A DNA stretch of 64,000 bases from Athripsodes cinereus. Its lineage: Eukaryota > Arthropoda > Insecta > Trichoptera > Leptoceridae. The stretch covers positions 10,664,001 to 10,728,000 of the forward strand of contig OX388318.1 of NCBI GenBank assembly GCA_947579605.1, read 5' to 3'. Numbering within the stretch: the stretch's first letter is position 1; each line of letters starts with the position of its first letter. A program made the translations under genes and the position numbers. Of the stretch, positions 10,855-20,696 are shown one piece after another. The notes under the pieces are model-generated. The model saw only the letters and a program-made list of their open reading frames with translations, had not been told where the DNA came from and made no database searches.

Positions 10855-11338
10855 TCATAAAATTCCGCCAGTGGGACCTAATTCCAGGTACCTGATCGAA
10901 AGGGCAAAGAGATGGTTTATATGGTTCGAAATAGTGCTGACTGGGCAGAACCAGTCAGGGCGACCCTCTACTCAGGGGTTATTGAGGAGGCAGGGGGGTA
11001 ATTAGCCCAACCTGAGCCAATGGCTCTCAGGTGTTCACCCATTTAGTGTCGGACTCTGCCGGGCAGAGGTTCGTGGGAGTGGGATGAACGTGCATCTCGC
11101 GGATCTGTCCATGTCGCGCATGGACATTAAATGGGGGGGGGGAGTCGGGCTCATTCAAACGGCTGGCCGCTGTTGGATCCGGTTCTCTATCCCAGCCGCA
11201 GAAATGGGGCTTGGTGTTTGAGGTGTCGGACCGCAAGGTCTAGTATCCGAACTAATGCCGGGCGGCTCACTTGTGTCCTCGTCCTCTTCTGTCGGTCCGT
11301 GCGTCCTGCGGATTCAGGATAGTTCAGTGTTATGATCT
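10855..11338. other. GC-rich segment replacing the piggyBac catalytic core
   Basis: This half-kilobase is markedly richer in G and C than everything around it. It includes a 10-G run at 11133-11142. Both strands have short open frames (11131-11322 forward, 11236-11027 reverse) that I do not recognise. It starts where transposase homology stops and ends just before it resumes at NFYTSIPL. It may be a fragment of another transposon or retroposon inserted with, or after, the deletion. No poly-A tail, TIR or target duplication was found. Confidence 0.5.
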
Positions 11339-11796
11339 GTGTGTGTAAATTTTTACACATCTATTCCATTGGCTGCCCATTTGGCCAACTCCGGAATTCA
11401 TTGCCTAGGAACTGTAAGAAGGAATAGGATTCCTAATTGCAAATTCAACACAGAAAAAGAAAAACGGGGAACTTCCCTTGAATTCGTTGCGGATGTTGAC
11501 GAAGCTGAAATTTCGTCTGTCATTTTAACAATACTTCTACAACTAAAAGAGGAAGACCAAGTGATTTGGAAAAAGAAATCCAAAAAAAGAAGAAAAGATC
11601 TGCAACAACGGCCTATGTCCCACCTAGAGATGTTCGTCAAGACTCTTACAGGCACTAGCCAACATGTGACGAACGTAGACAACTTTGCAAAATGCCAGGA
11701 TGCAAATCATTTTCATTTATAAAGTGTTCCAAATGTGGTTTACATTTGTGCCTTAGCAAAAATAATAATTGCTTTACAAGTTTTCATACAAACTAA
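11339..11796 (+). pseudogene. piggyBac transposase, C-terminal remnant with Cys-rich domain
   Basis: Homology resumes at about 11346 with NFYTSIPL...HLANSGIHCLGTVRRNR, the conserved region before the third catalytic Asp segment. That segment is degraded. After a frameshift, the frame at 11686-11796 reads a cysteine-rich tail with the pattern C-x4-C-x8-C-x2-C-x4-H-x-C ending FTSFHTN and a stop. This is the RING-like domain of piggyBac transposases, used to bind the element ends. It is not functional in this copy. Confidence 0.82.
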
Positions 11797-12048
11797 AATA
11801 CTTATTATCTACTTTTATACCTTACTTTCATACTAAGTTACAATATTGTTTATAGCATTACTGCACAATGTAGCAGATCTGATACGACCAGTTTTTTTTA
11901 AATAAATGAAAAAGTATTATTCAGGGATTTTTTTTTTATTTTTCCCGTAATATAAACCAAAAACTACATTAAAAAATATTTTTTTCCTTGAAAAATAAAA
12001 AATCGTGCATTGTAGGGTTAATCTTACTCATATATACCAAACAACCTC

Positions 12049-12165
12049 ACAGAAAGCGATTTGCTCATGTTGGAGTTGGTTGACAGCGAGCAGAATCGAA
12101 CACGAAATCTCTTGATTGGGAGACTGTACCACTGACACTGCACTGTGTCAAATTGCTAACTACTT
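12049..12165 (-). repeat. SINE family 4 (tRNA-like), copy 1
   Basis: On the minus strand it has an A-box-like CAGTGGTACAGTCTCCCAAT and a B-box-like GTGTTCGATTC (rc at about 12093-12103), spaced as in tRNA-derived SINEs. It is followed by a body containing AACCAACTCCAACATGAGCA. The paralogous copy lies 175 bases downstream in the same orientation. Confidence 0.65.
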
Positions 12166-12223
12166 TTGACTATCGATCACTTTGAACGGCCACACTGAAA
12201 TAGGTAAGTAACCAAATACACTC

Positions 12224-12335
12224 AAAGCAAGCAATTTGCTCAAGTTAGAGTCGGTCGACAGTGATAAGAATCGAACCCGCAATCTCTTGATTGAGTGTTC
12301 AAAACTGTACCATCAGAGTACGTTCTAACCCCTTT
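12224..12335 (-). repeat. SINE family 4 (tRNA-like), copy 2
   Basis: The B-box is GCGGGTTCGATTC on the minus strand (rc at about 12268-12280), followed by the same body (GTCGACCGACTCTAACTTGA) as copy 1. The head differs by a few indels. The two neighbouring same-orientation copies could be independent insertions or a local tandem duplication. Confidence 0.65.
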
Positions 12336-12551
12336 CGAATATCCAACACTGAAAAATGCAATTTCTTGAAATAATGCAGTTGCTCTCCGACAAACTTTAT
12401 ATAGATAATATTATTTATTACCAAAATGTATCACCACACGTAGGTAATAGTTTTCAATAAAGAACTAGGTATATTTTTTTTTTCTTCTATCTACATGACA
12501 TCTCCCACATTATTGCAATTTTGAATCTTGACATATTAAATACTAAACATT

Positions 12552-12760
12552 TCATTGACATTCTGTACTGACACTCCAATATTTTATGATTTGACTTAAA
12601 TTATTATTGTTATGAAATAATTCTCTTTTGTGTTTTGTTAATTCTTGTTTTCCAACTGTGTTGTGAATGAGATATTTGATTTGTGTATTATTTATTCTTG
12701 AACATGTAAAAGGCTCACGCCGTGGATTGTGAAATAAATAAATAAATAAATAAATAATAT
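12552..12760 (+). repeat. Possible retroposon 3' end with (AAAT)n tail
   Basis: The segment ends GGCTCACGCCGTGGATTGTG followed by six AAAT units (about 12732-12757). A GC-richer terminus directly followed by a tetranucleotide tail is usual for LINE or SINE ends. The body is AT-rich and not recognised. Confidence 0.35.
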
Positions 12761-13039
12761 TGAACTTTAATAGGTAGGTACACACATTGGCAAAAGCTAT
12801 AGGTATTATGAATATAAAGATTGATTTATATCATAATTGTAAAGCATTGTTGTTTCTATTACAATAATCGATAGATTATATCGAAATATTCAGTGTTCAT
12901 TGCTAATGGATAATAATTCATTCCAACTCTCTTACCCTCTTTCGCACTCGGTGACGATAGCATTCGTGTTATAGGAGTGTGAACCTACATTTTTTTGTGT
13001 GGAGTCTTCGATAAAGAATAAGTCACCCCGATTTGCTGC

Positions 13040-13702
13040 TGTAAGTTTTCTAGTGTTCTGTAAAAGACACGATGTAATAAAACCCTCCGTTTGAGAAACT
13101 TAACATCTTTAGTTTAACGATGGAGTGTGCCACCAATCCTGAATGCCTTATTTTTTATTGACATATACAAAACCAATCAGAAACCTCGATTGGAGAACCA
13201 TGTCTACACAATGCAACATTGTGCAGAATCCAATCGGAAGAAGTGAGAAAGGTGTCTCAACGCTTACGAATTGGCTCTAGGCTGGCTTAAGTGATCACTT
13301 TCGGTGTCCATGGACAACGTTCACCAATTCCACCATTCTCACTCTCACGATTTAAGGTCCACCAATCGAGAGACGCTTTATGCAAACCTTAGAAGCAACC
13401 ATCTTTTTGGGATCTCATTTTTCAGATATCAAATAGATCGCGATCTCCCGTCTAAATGCCGCCTTTCTCACTTCTTCCGATTGGATTCTGCACAATGTTG
13501 CATTGTGTAGACATGGTTCTCCAATCGAGGTTTCCGATTGGTTTTGTCATTTGCACCCAAATCCGGTTAAACAATAAAAAAATTAGTAAATATTCTAAAC
13601 ATTTGACATGACATATACAAGACAATCTGTAGGTTAATTTCATGCAGTTACATAGCTTATTGGCTCCTCCACATGTAGGATATTCCGTGATGGTACAGAT
13701 AG
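13040..13702 (+). repeat. SINE family 1 copy split by a foldback insertion
   Basis: The 5' part (13040-13170) carries TCTAGTGTTCTGTAAAAG and CACCAATCCTGAATGCCTTA. The 3' part (13621-13702) carries TCTGTAGGTTAATTTCATGC and the terminus ATTCCGTGATGGTACAGATA. Between them lies a 438-base insert flanked by the direct repeat TGACATATACAA. Removing the insert and one repeat restores a continuous SINE. Confidence 0.8.
13171..13608. mobile_element. Foldback element with 12-bp target duplication
   Basis: Two 82-base arms (13171-13252 and 13462-13543) are inverted copies with a single mismatch. They start AACCAATC(A/G)GAAACCTCG and end AAGTGAGAAAGG. The loop between is about 209 bases. The right arm is followed by a further 65 bases before the 12-base duplication TGACATATACAA (13159-13170 and 13609-13620). 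The duplicated site is genuine because it interrupts a SINE. A 12-base duplication is longer than the usual 2-9 of cut-and-paste transposons. No coding capacity was seen. Confidence 0.75.
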
Positions 13703-14249
13703 ATGAATATGCACGTAATTTATACTCAAAGCATACCAGTGGCTCCTAACAATGTTCGTAAATAGAAGAAGGACTGGTATTTTGCAGGTCTATAAATTAT
13801 CTAAAAGTTAATCATTCAGGGCTTAGCTAAAAGTAAAGAACATAATTTTATTATAGGTGCAAAAGACATATACAACATTTATCATTTGTGATTTTTCTTT
13901 TCATTTTCAATAATTTTACATGATTCTTTTAGATCCGTTTTTTAAGTTCATAAATTTTCTGGATGTAACTCAGTTTCTGCGTTATACTAATCCATTAAGA
14001 TTGTATCAAACTTTGAAAGGTTCTTTTTAATACTCGCATATAATTAAGTTATCAGAATTAAACACAAACAAACAATGTAAAATATGACGTACCTAGGTAT
14101 AGAAAAGTTGAATAAAATCAGCGATGAATTTATTTAATTTTTAATATTATTACTTCAACGGATGTTCCTATATATAATATAGGTGTATAACATAGTGTAT
14201 TGATAAATTAAATTGATAAAATTAATAATGTATTATATTCAGATATATA
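13703..14249. other. AT-rich sequence without recognised feature
   Basis: No gene or repeat was assigned between the split SINE and the DD41D element. Confidence 0.4.
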
Positions 14250-14354
14250 GGGTGTTTCATATTGTTTTTCGTTTTTGATACTCAAAAATAAAACACAAGA
14301 CTTTTTTCAAACTTGTTCTAATTACTATTATATTAAAGAGCAGGTTTTAAATTT

Positions 14355-15185
14355 TTATTTATGAAAAATAACCGCTTGTAAGTGCGCACCATCCCCTTCT
14401 TCACATTCATTTAACCTGGCACTAAAATTTTCAATTACTCGCTGGAGCATCGCTCTAGGAATAGCGTTTATTTCATCTGTGATTCTTTGCTTCAAAACGT
14501 TCAGATTGGGTGGCAATGGGTTGTAAACCTTACTTTTTAAGTAGCTCCATAGGAAAAAATCAGCAGGCGTTAAATCTGGGCTCCTTGGTGGCCAGTAGAT
14601 GTCTCCTCGGCGACTTATCACTCTTTCAGGAAATAATTCTTGAAGAACAGCTAGGGAGTCATTTGTTACATGAAAAGTGGCTCCATCTTGTTGGAAAAAT
14701 ATCTTGCAGTTGTAGCCAATCTGGTTTTGCATTTCTGTAGTCAAAAAAGTCCTGATCATATGGCAATATCGATCAGAATTAACTGTCTGAGCGCGACCAC
14801 ACTCATCTTCAAAAAAGTAAGGGCCAATAATTCCTTGACTTGATATGGCAGCCCAAACGACAACTTTCGGCGAGTGTAATGGTTGCTGATGCAGTTTTAG
14901 TGGATTGTCGGAAGCCCAGTATCTGCAATTTTGCTTATTCACGTGGCTGTTGATTTGAAAATTCGATTCATTGGAGAACCATATGTTATTGAAACTCCTA
15001 AAACGATTTTTCATCGTCCTGCAGAATTCGACTCGTTTTATAGGATCATCGGGTTTCATTTCTTGAACAATTACAATTTTATAGGCGTGAAAATGCATAT
15101 CTTTACGAATAATGTGATAAATCGTGGATCTGTTTAAATTTCGAGAAGCCGCGCGCAATCGTAGTGACTGTTGTGGGTCGTTCAT
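14355..15185 (-). pseudogene. DD41D transposase, C-terminal part with catalytic domain
   Basis: The frame gives 276 residues to a stop near the left TIR. A DDE motif is visible. The first box reads WFSNESNF (Asn at residue 72, codon 14970-14972) where the superfamily has Asp. The second is FFQQDGATFH (Asp167). The third is WPPRSPDLTPADFFLW (Asp209). Forty-one residues separate the second and third Asp, so the signature is DD41D, as in the rosa/visitor group. The frame overlaps the N-terminal piece by four bases at 15182-15185 (ATGA), the site of the frameshift. DNA cleavage activity is unlikely with the Asn. Confidence 0.85.
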
Positions 15186-15481
15186 AACAGACTGGCGGAA
15201 CGGTCGCGAACGCGGTCGGCGTTAGTGCTCGTTCTCGATGTCCTTGTGCGCCCAGTTGATTTATTCGGCATTGTGTTCCCAGTCTGTTGAAATTTGCGCA
15301 CCCAATGCTTTATAAAATTTGCACTTGGCACATTTTTCATCGTGGTTAAATGAAAATTTGTCCTGTAGAGACGTCGAACAATAGTGCACGAATCGTTGTT
15401 TTTGTAAAACGCGCGCACGCAAAATGCGCGCTGCGGTCCCGTGAAAAAATCCATTACTACTAAACTAGAAAAGCCCGCCAA
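15182..15481 (-). pseudogene. DD41D transposase, N-terminal helix-turn-helix part
   Basis: Ninety-nine residues are open from MAGFSSLVVMDFFTGPQRAF. The segment RAFCVRAFYKNNDSCTIVRR and FIKHWVRKFQQTGNT matches the paired-like DNA-binding region that begins these transposases. The frame ends at RVRDRSASLL, while the sequence reading on into NDPQQSLRLRAASR lies in a different frame. The two pieces are thus one gene broken by a small indel. Confidence 0.8.
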
Positions 15482-15772
15482 GCGTTTGACACCACTCCCC
15501 TCCCACCACTATCTGTATTTGGCGCTTAACGGCCAAACAAAAAACGAAAAACAATATGAGACACCCTATACCTTCGTACGTACGTGTGTATTACATTGTT
15601 TATATTTATTTCATGATATCATTACAGAATGAGTCACTGTAGTATTTACCTATTGTACGAATATTGAAAAAAATAACAATATGAACAAACATTATACCTT
15701 GCTATTATAAAACATAATATTATTTTATCAAAAGATTTATTGTTTTAGCTTCGTTTGATGCATAGTAAGGCC

Positions 15773-15965
15773 ATCATCATCATCATCACCGCCTTCAATG
15801 GTCCTCTCGAGAGCAGAGGGCAGAAACCAGCCTCCTTCATTCAGAGCGTCTCTGTGCCGATTGCGTCACCTCTTCCTACGATATTCCCTGCACTCTGATG
15901 CCGTCGTCATAGGAAAGGTGTATTGTAAATGAGGGACGTTCGGGCCAACGGAAGAACAGTGCTCT
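15773..15965 (-). repeat. RTE-like LINE tail, (GAT)n-ending family
   Basis: Reverse-orientation copy of the 1.65-kb repeat. It starts (on +) with CATCATCATCATCATCACC, then GAGGGCAGAAACCAGCCTCC, CAGAGCGTCTCTGTGCCGAT and GTCGTCATAGGAAAGGTGTA. It also ends with AGAACAGTGCTCTTTATG, like the 1.65-kb copy's start. No intact frame. Confidence 0.65.
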
Positions 15966-15968
15966 TTA

Positions 15969-16195
15969 TGGTCAACTTACTTACTGCTAGCCTTCTTCTC
16001 TCCACTGCTGGATATAGGCCTCTTCAAAACTTTTCCACATTTTCCTATCTCGAACAACACGATACCACTGTTTCCCCATCATCTGGACAATAATCATCAA
16101 CCCATCTTCTTATGGTCAACTATCATTGGGCATTTTCAAAACATGACCTAGATAGAACCATCGTCCCTCCTGTATCACTGAGATTACTGATCTAT
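15969..16195 (-). pseudogene. RTE-type LINE C-terminal fragment
   Basis: Minus-strand frames with one shift read RWVDDYCPDD and then VVRDRKMWKSFEEAYIQQWR-EEG before the stop. DR-x-x-W-x-x-x-EEAYIQQW is the typical RTE-clade end. The tail is AGTAAGTAAGTTG on the minus strand, a short simple repeat. It is a different subfamily from the next fragment upstream, which ends with a GGTAA-type tail. Confidence 0.7.
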
Positions 16196-16222
16196 GCTGG
16201 GTAATCCATACTTAAAATTCTA

Positions 16223-16783
16223 TGTCTTACCTTACCTTACCTTACCTCAGCCTTCTTCTTGTGTCCAGTATTGAACAAAGGCCTCCCTCTTGGACTTCCA
16301 TAAATCTCTGTTGGACGTTACTCTCTTCCAGTGCAGGCCCGCCACTCTCTTAATATCGTCGGACCATCTTGTCTGAAGCCTGCCCACGCTCCTGCGTCCT
16401 GTTCTAGGCCTCCAATCTAGCACCTTCTTCGTCCATCTATTATCAGACACACGTGCCACATGACCTGCCCAGTTCCACTTTAGTTCTGCAATTCTTTGAG
16501 CTACATCTGTCACCCTGGTCTTTTCCCGTATCCAAACATTTGTTTTTCGGTCCCTGAGTGAGATGTTTAACATCCTCCTCTCCATTGCTCTTTGTGTAAC
16601 TTGAAGTTTATTGATAATTCTTTTTGTCAGAGCAGATGTTTCGAACCCATAAGTGAGCACTGGAAGTATACATGCATCAAATGTTTTAGTTTTCAGGTGA
16701 ATGGGAATGTTTGGGGATTTTAGGACATTTGAAAGCTTGCCAAATGCAGCCCATCCTAAAGCTCTATGTCTATTCCTAGACAT
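16223..16783 (-). pseudogene. RTE-type LINE ORF2 C-terminal fragment (178 codons)
   Basis: An uninterrupted minus-strand frame reads GWAAFGKLSNVLKSPNIPIH, FDACILPVLTYGFETSALTK, LKWNWAGHVARVSDNRWTKK, LQTRWSDDIKRVAGLHWKRV and ends REAFVQYWTQEEG. This is the region after the reverse transcriptase palm in RTE-clade LINEs, with the W-AGH-AR and RW-DD-K boxes. The ORF has no stops, so the insertion is fairly young. The tail at 16223-16246 is (GGTAA)n read on the minus strand. The RT domain is missing by 5' truncation. Confidence 0.85.
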
Positions 16784-16860
16784 CGCATTTTAGCGATAAA
16801 CTCGCCCTCTGTACATTGAATTTATAATTGTTATTTTTATGCCACTATTTCACTATATAA
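16782..16860 (+). repeat. LINE 3' terminus (hairpin family), head-to-head with the RTE fragment
   Basis: ATCGC/GCGAT form a stem around ATTTTA (16782-16797), followed by AAACTCGCCCTCTGTACATT. This is the terminal layout of the CR1/Jockey-like LINE. No body is present. Confidence 0.5.
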
Positions 16861-18721
16861 TATTGTAACCAATGTACATATATGATATAAGCGCTAGAGA
16901 ATATAGACACATTGTTTTCATAATCTCTTTAAAGTGCTTGCTTCCAAAGAAGCGAACAAAGTTGATGATTTTGTCAATATGAAATTCAAATATTTTTTTG
17001 ATAATTAATTTTAACAAAAATTTATATGAAATACTTAATTTATAAATGCGTAAGGTTGTGTAAATATTCGTTTATTATTAAATTTTTTATCTGCGAATTC
17101 CGCGAAACAGTATAACCAAGAAACATTGTTATTATAATGGGGTAAAATAAAGATACATCAATCATCAAACGAATGAGCATTTATTTATTTTATGAAATTA
17201 TTCATATTTCCACTCATGCGAATATTTTAGTACCGCATAAAGTGATTAGCTACCTGCCCACTACTTATCAGGTAGGTACCTGCTGGCTACTATTATAACC
17301 CTTCGTGATCCATATCTATGCAATGCATCAAATGGAATAGGGTATAAAATAAATGATGATAATAATAATAATGTTTACCTACCAATTCATGGTTAATAAC
17401 ATAAACATCAGGGTGGAAATTAAATCGATATTTTAGATATTTCTATTCTACATTTCACATATTTAGACATATTAGACATTATAGTCACATTCATTTAAAA
17501 TAATTAGACTTTCTTTTGTATAAAAGAATAGTCTTTGTGACTTTGCTTCTGACTGGGTTATTTTGACTGACTGGGTTACACGTACGTAGACACTTTGACA
17601 AAAATCGCTTTAATAAGTTAATGTTAAATTAATTTTAAATACATATAGCAATTCCACGTGACTATTTAGGTTTTGAGCGAGCTTTCAGAAGCTTTCGCCT
17701 TCGTTGTCAGACTAGTGAAAAATTGTTCGTTTCTTCCCAAAAACTTTTTAGGGGCGCGTCTTCTATACAACCCTTTTCTTAACGAAGTGATTCGATTAGC
17801 GGCAGATCAGACGGAATGAAGGAGGTTTGTTTTCACCATACTCAAGAACTCGAGTAAAACTGACGACATATTAATGTATTTTATAAAAGCTTGATTGTGT
17901 GAAATATGTACTTAACAATTCACCAATAACTTTTCATTTATCTTTAATATAATGTTTTAATACACCGAAAATTGGAATTTAGATACACTCAATTCAAAGT
18001 AAATGAGAATAAAACAAAAGTTATTGAATTAAGTTTTATTATATACTGGAAGCCTACAAAAAATAGAAAAGATGAAAGTAGACATTAAATAATGTTAAAT
18101 ATTGTACTAATTAAATATATGTATAATAATAGGTAACGTGTCTGAGTACAGTCACTTCCGTGTTTGCGTCAACAATTTTCCAATCGATATATGCAAATTT
18201 ATTAGAGATTTTAACATGCGACGTTCATAAATTCATTATGTGAATTTAATTTTAATTATAATTCACCGTCGGTTAAATCAAGTGGGGTATACCTACTGGT
18301 GTGTTCATTAAGTAATTGGAGTTTGAGGCATACAGAAAAGTGATGGTACTAAACGTGGAAATATTCAATCTTACCCACATCAACACATGAATATGGAAAG
18401 AGTTGACGAAATATCATTCGATTACTAACTAATTTATAATGATAATTTTACAAGTACCTAAAGTAAAATATTTTTTCAAAACATAGCATGGTTAGGATTT
18501 GGACACAAGTCGCTTGGAATAAAATAGATGTAAAATAAATAAAAAGAAATCTAGAAATTTTAATGATTTTGATAAGTAATTTATCAGTAGGTACAAAGTA
18601 CATCAAAATTATACCTACAGCTTTATAATATCTGGAAAATATCTCAATGCGCGATTACTCGTAAGTTGATTTATCGATGAATTACGATAAACCTATCATT
18701 ATAGTAGCATCGAATTTTTTT
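16861..18721. other. AT-rich stretch with one ribozyme-like hairpin block
   Basis: No gene. At about 17675-17716 the minus strand reads CTGACAACGAAGGCGAAAGC followed by TTCTGAAAGCTCGCTC. This resembles the repeat end at 52.2 kb and the hammerhead-like end at 3.3 kb. The remainder is unassigned. Confidence 0.4.
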
Positions 18722-18724
18722 CTA

Positions 18725-18900
18725 TACTATACCTTCGCGCCATACTTGAAGTGGCGAGGCAGAGAGGTAGGATATGGCATATACATCTAACCCTATATAC
18801 TTTTTCGCTTCTTTTACAGTCATACAATTTCTCATACATGCATATCGGTATCTCTTACTCAAAACGTGGCCATCCTTGAGAATTTGAGACACATTATCAC
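18725..18900 (-). pseudogene. LINE ORF2 C-terminal fragment, family C
   Basis: Minus-strand frame around 18922-18722 contains VSQILKDGHVLSKRYRYACM and RNCMTVKEAKKYIG, matching the 2.7-kb copy. The end is broken. It ends in CGCCATACTTGAAGTGGCGA on the plus strand, the family's 3' terminus. Confidence 0.65.
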
Positions 18901-19812
18901 ACCAGAGAAATACACCACACAATTTTATAACCTAACATTTTTGGATAATATTTTGGATATTTTCAGTATGATAAGAGTATCAATAGCTCTTTAAATTTTT
19001 CTTGTTTTGTTTTTTTTTTTAAACTTAGCATTACTTTACAATTAGACCCTTTATTTTTCCATCTACAGGACGATTTAGAAAAAGCGGAGTAATTAATTAA
19101 ATTATATGACAAGATGAAAAGTTTGCGCGGCTCACGCATTATTTTAATTGGTTGGTTCTTCGTTTCTGTTATAACACTACCTTCATTCATATTATACATA
19201 ATATCTACCTACATTATACCCAATATTACATAATATTAAAAACAAGTAAGAACTTATGTAACAATGAACGATGAAAGAAATTATTTTAACATTGTAAATT
19301 AAGTATTAATTACAAACAGCTTTTGTGCGTCCTATTATTAGAAAAGAAATAATAATGAAAAGCTTTGTGAATTTTTATTAAATTAACGACTTAAAAATAT
19401 GATTTAATTTCAAATCTTATCTTGATTTTTGTCGTTTCTCTTTGAAAATGTTTTAAATTTTAAGAATATCATATTTATTGTAAAAAAGTCATAATGACTT
19501 TGTTTATTCAATCTTTCTATTTATCGCTGGTAGCCAGTATCCGTTCTAATGAAAGAGAAGATATTCAGTTTTGGTGATGAGTTTCATCATTGATTTGAAG
19601 TTAATCTTATGAATAGGTGATTTTTTACGAATATCTGTATTTTGAAGGACATCCAAATTCTTACAGTAATGATTAGATATCTTTAATGAACTGAATTATA
19701 TCAAAACTATTTCATTTAATTTTGTGGGTGAAGTAAATGTCAACAAGTATGTGCCTATTTACAATAATATAGGTAATTTACACAATAACTTACTTAGTGA
19801 ATAGAATATGAG
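18901..19812. other. AT-rich sequence without recognised feature
   Basis: No gene or linked repeat seen. Confidence 0.4.
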
Positions 19813-19996
19813 TTCGTCGGTAGCCTGGAGGTAGAGTCTCGGCCTTGTGAACAAGGGGTCCGGGGTTCGATCCCAGGTGCCGGCAAACTCCCCTTTCACG
19901 ACACAAGCTTTTAGCTTACTGTGAAAGGTGTATAAGGTTGTATTTGGGTTTATAACAAAACCCAGATATATCTTTTTTAAAAAAAAAAAAAAAAAT
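19813..19996 (+). repeat. SINE family 2, well-preserved copy
   Basis: The tRNA-derived head has A-box TAGCCTGGAGGT (19821-19832) and B-box GGTTCGATCC (19864-19873), with GCCGGC closing the tRNA-like fold. The body contains AAACTCCCCTTTCACGACAC, then GTGAAAGGTG and TTGGGTTTATAACAAAACCC. It ends in TCTTTTTT and a 15-A tract. It would be transcribed by RNA polymerase III from the internal boxes. Other copies are at 4.1, 34.8 and 53.3 kb. Confidence 0.88.
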
Positions 19997-20696
19997 TTCC
20001 CTCTTCATCATCGGTACCTACCCACTATTTTTGCAAGCCTTTACTTGATATTGCTAATTAAGATACAAATTCTCTATGGAACCGTTTGATCCTTTTGATT
20101 TTACGAAGGGATATCATCTCTCAGATTCGGTAGGTAGATAATTATAATATTTTGCGGTCGTTTATTGAAAATCAAAAAGGACGTTGTATCGATACAGTTA
20201 CCTGAATGGAAGAATTTTCGGATGATATGTGAATGTGGCAACCCATAAATAACGCCAAGAACTCAATTCGCATCGGAGAATTTTCTTTTGTACGGTTTTG
20301 TAACAGCAGATATTCACAACGCTGCTATGTCGGAATAATATCAGTAGCAAACGAGAATTCGCAAAATATTCATTGGTCCGTAAAACATTCCCCATACTGT
20401 TCTGTTCCGTTGTTACTTGGACTATGTTCTAACGTAATACGTCCATACATTCGGTACTGTATTCCTAGAATTACTGAACCCACCGGATGAACATTTGAAC
20501 ATTCCGAAACAATATACATGACCCCGAGCACTGGGAGAAAATACAGAACCGTATCAGAACATTAAATAATTTAACATGCCTGTTATAAATATTTATATTT
20601 ACGTACTAATTACGCCAACATTGTAAAGGTATACCTACTCGTATATATTTGCTGTCATTCAAGTCACAGCTCTCTTTCTCGTCAAACTGTGAAAAA
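19997..20696. other. Unassigned sequence
   Basis: It includes a moderately GC-balanced block (20220-20560) with an 85-codon open frame that shows no recognised motif. I do not call it a gene. Confidence 0.35.

Larger units (their letters stand above)
9986..12017 (+). mobile_element. piggyBac-like transposon, internally deleted
   Basis: Terminal inverted repeats CCCTACAATGCAC (9986-9998) and GTGCATTGTAGGG (12005-12017) are perfect over 13 bases. TTAA lies at both ends (9980-9983, 12018-12021), the classic piggyBac target; two extra A bases lie between the left TTAA and the TIR. A subterminal motif TGCACAATGTAGCAG occurs near both ends (9994 and 11862), followed by TCTGATAC in each. Inside are remnants of the transposase N-terminus and C-terminus with an unrelated GC-rich segment between. 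The catalytic domain is gone, so the copy can move only in trans. Confidence 0.88.
14250..15566 (-). mobile_element. Tc1/mariner-superfamily transposon, DD41D type
   Basis: The element is 1317 bases long and flanked by TA on both sides (14248-14249, 15567-15568). The 27-base terminal inverted repeats begin GGGTGT(T/C)TCATATTG and continue TTTTTCGTTTTT, with one mismatch between ends. A single transposase gene on the minus strand fills most of the element. It is split by one frameshift and carries an Asp-to-Asn change at the first catalytic position. The almost identical TIRs suggest a relatively young but now inactive copy. Confidence 0.9.

Noticed and set aside
19813..19881. tRNA-like sequence as a functional tRNA gene
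   Set aside because: The same head plus identical body occurs at 34.8 kb and elsewhere, ending in poly-A. It is a SINE family.
20233..20490. 85-codon frame as a small host gene
   Set aside because: No recognisable motif, no start context, and overlapping frames on the opposite strand. Composition is not distinctive.
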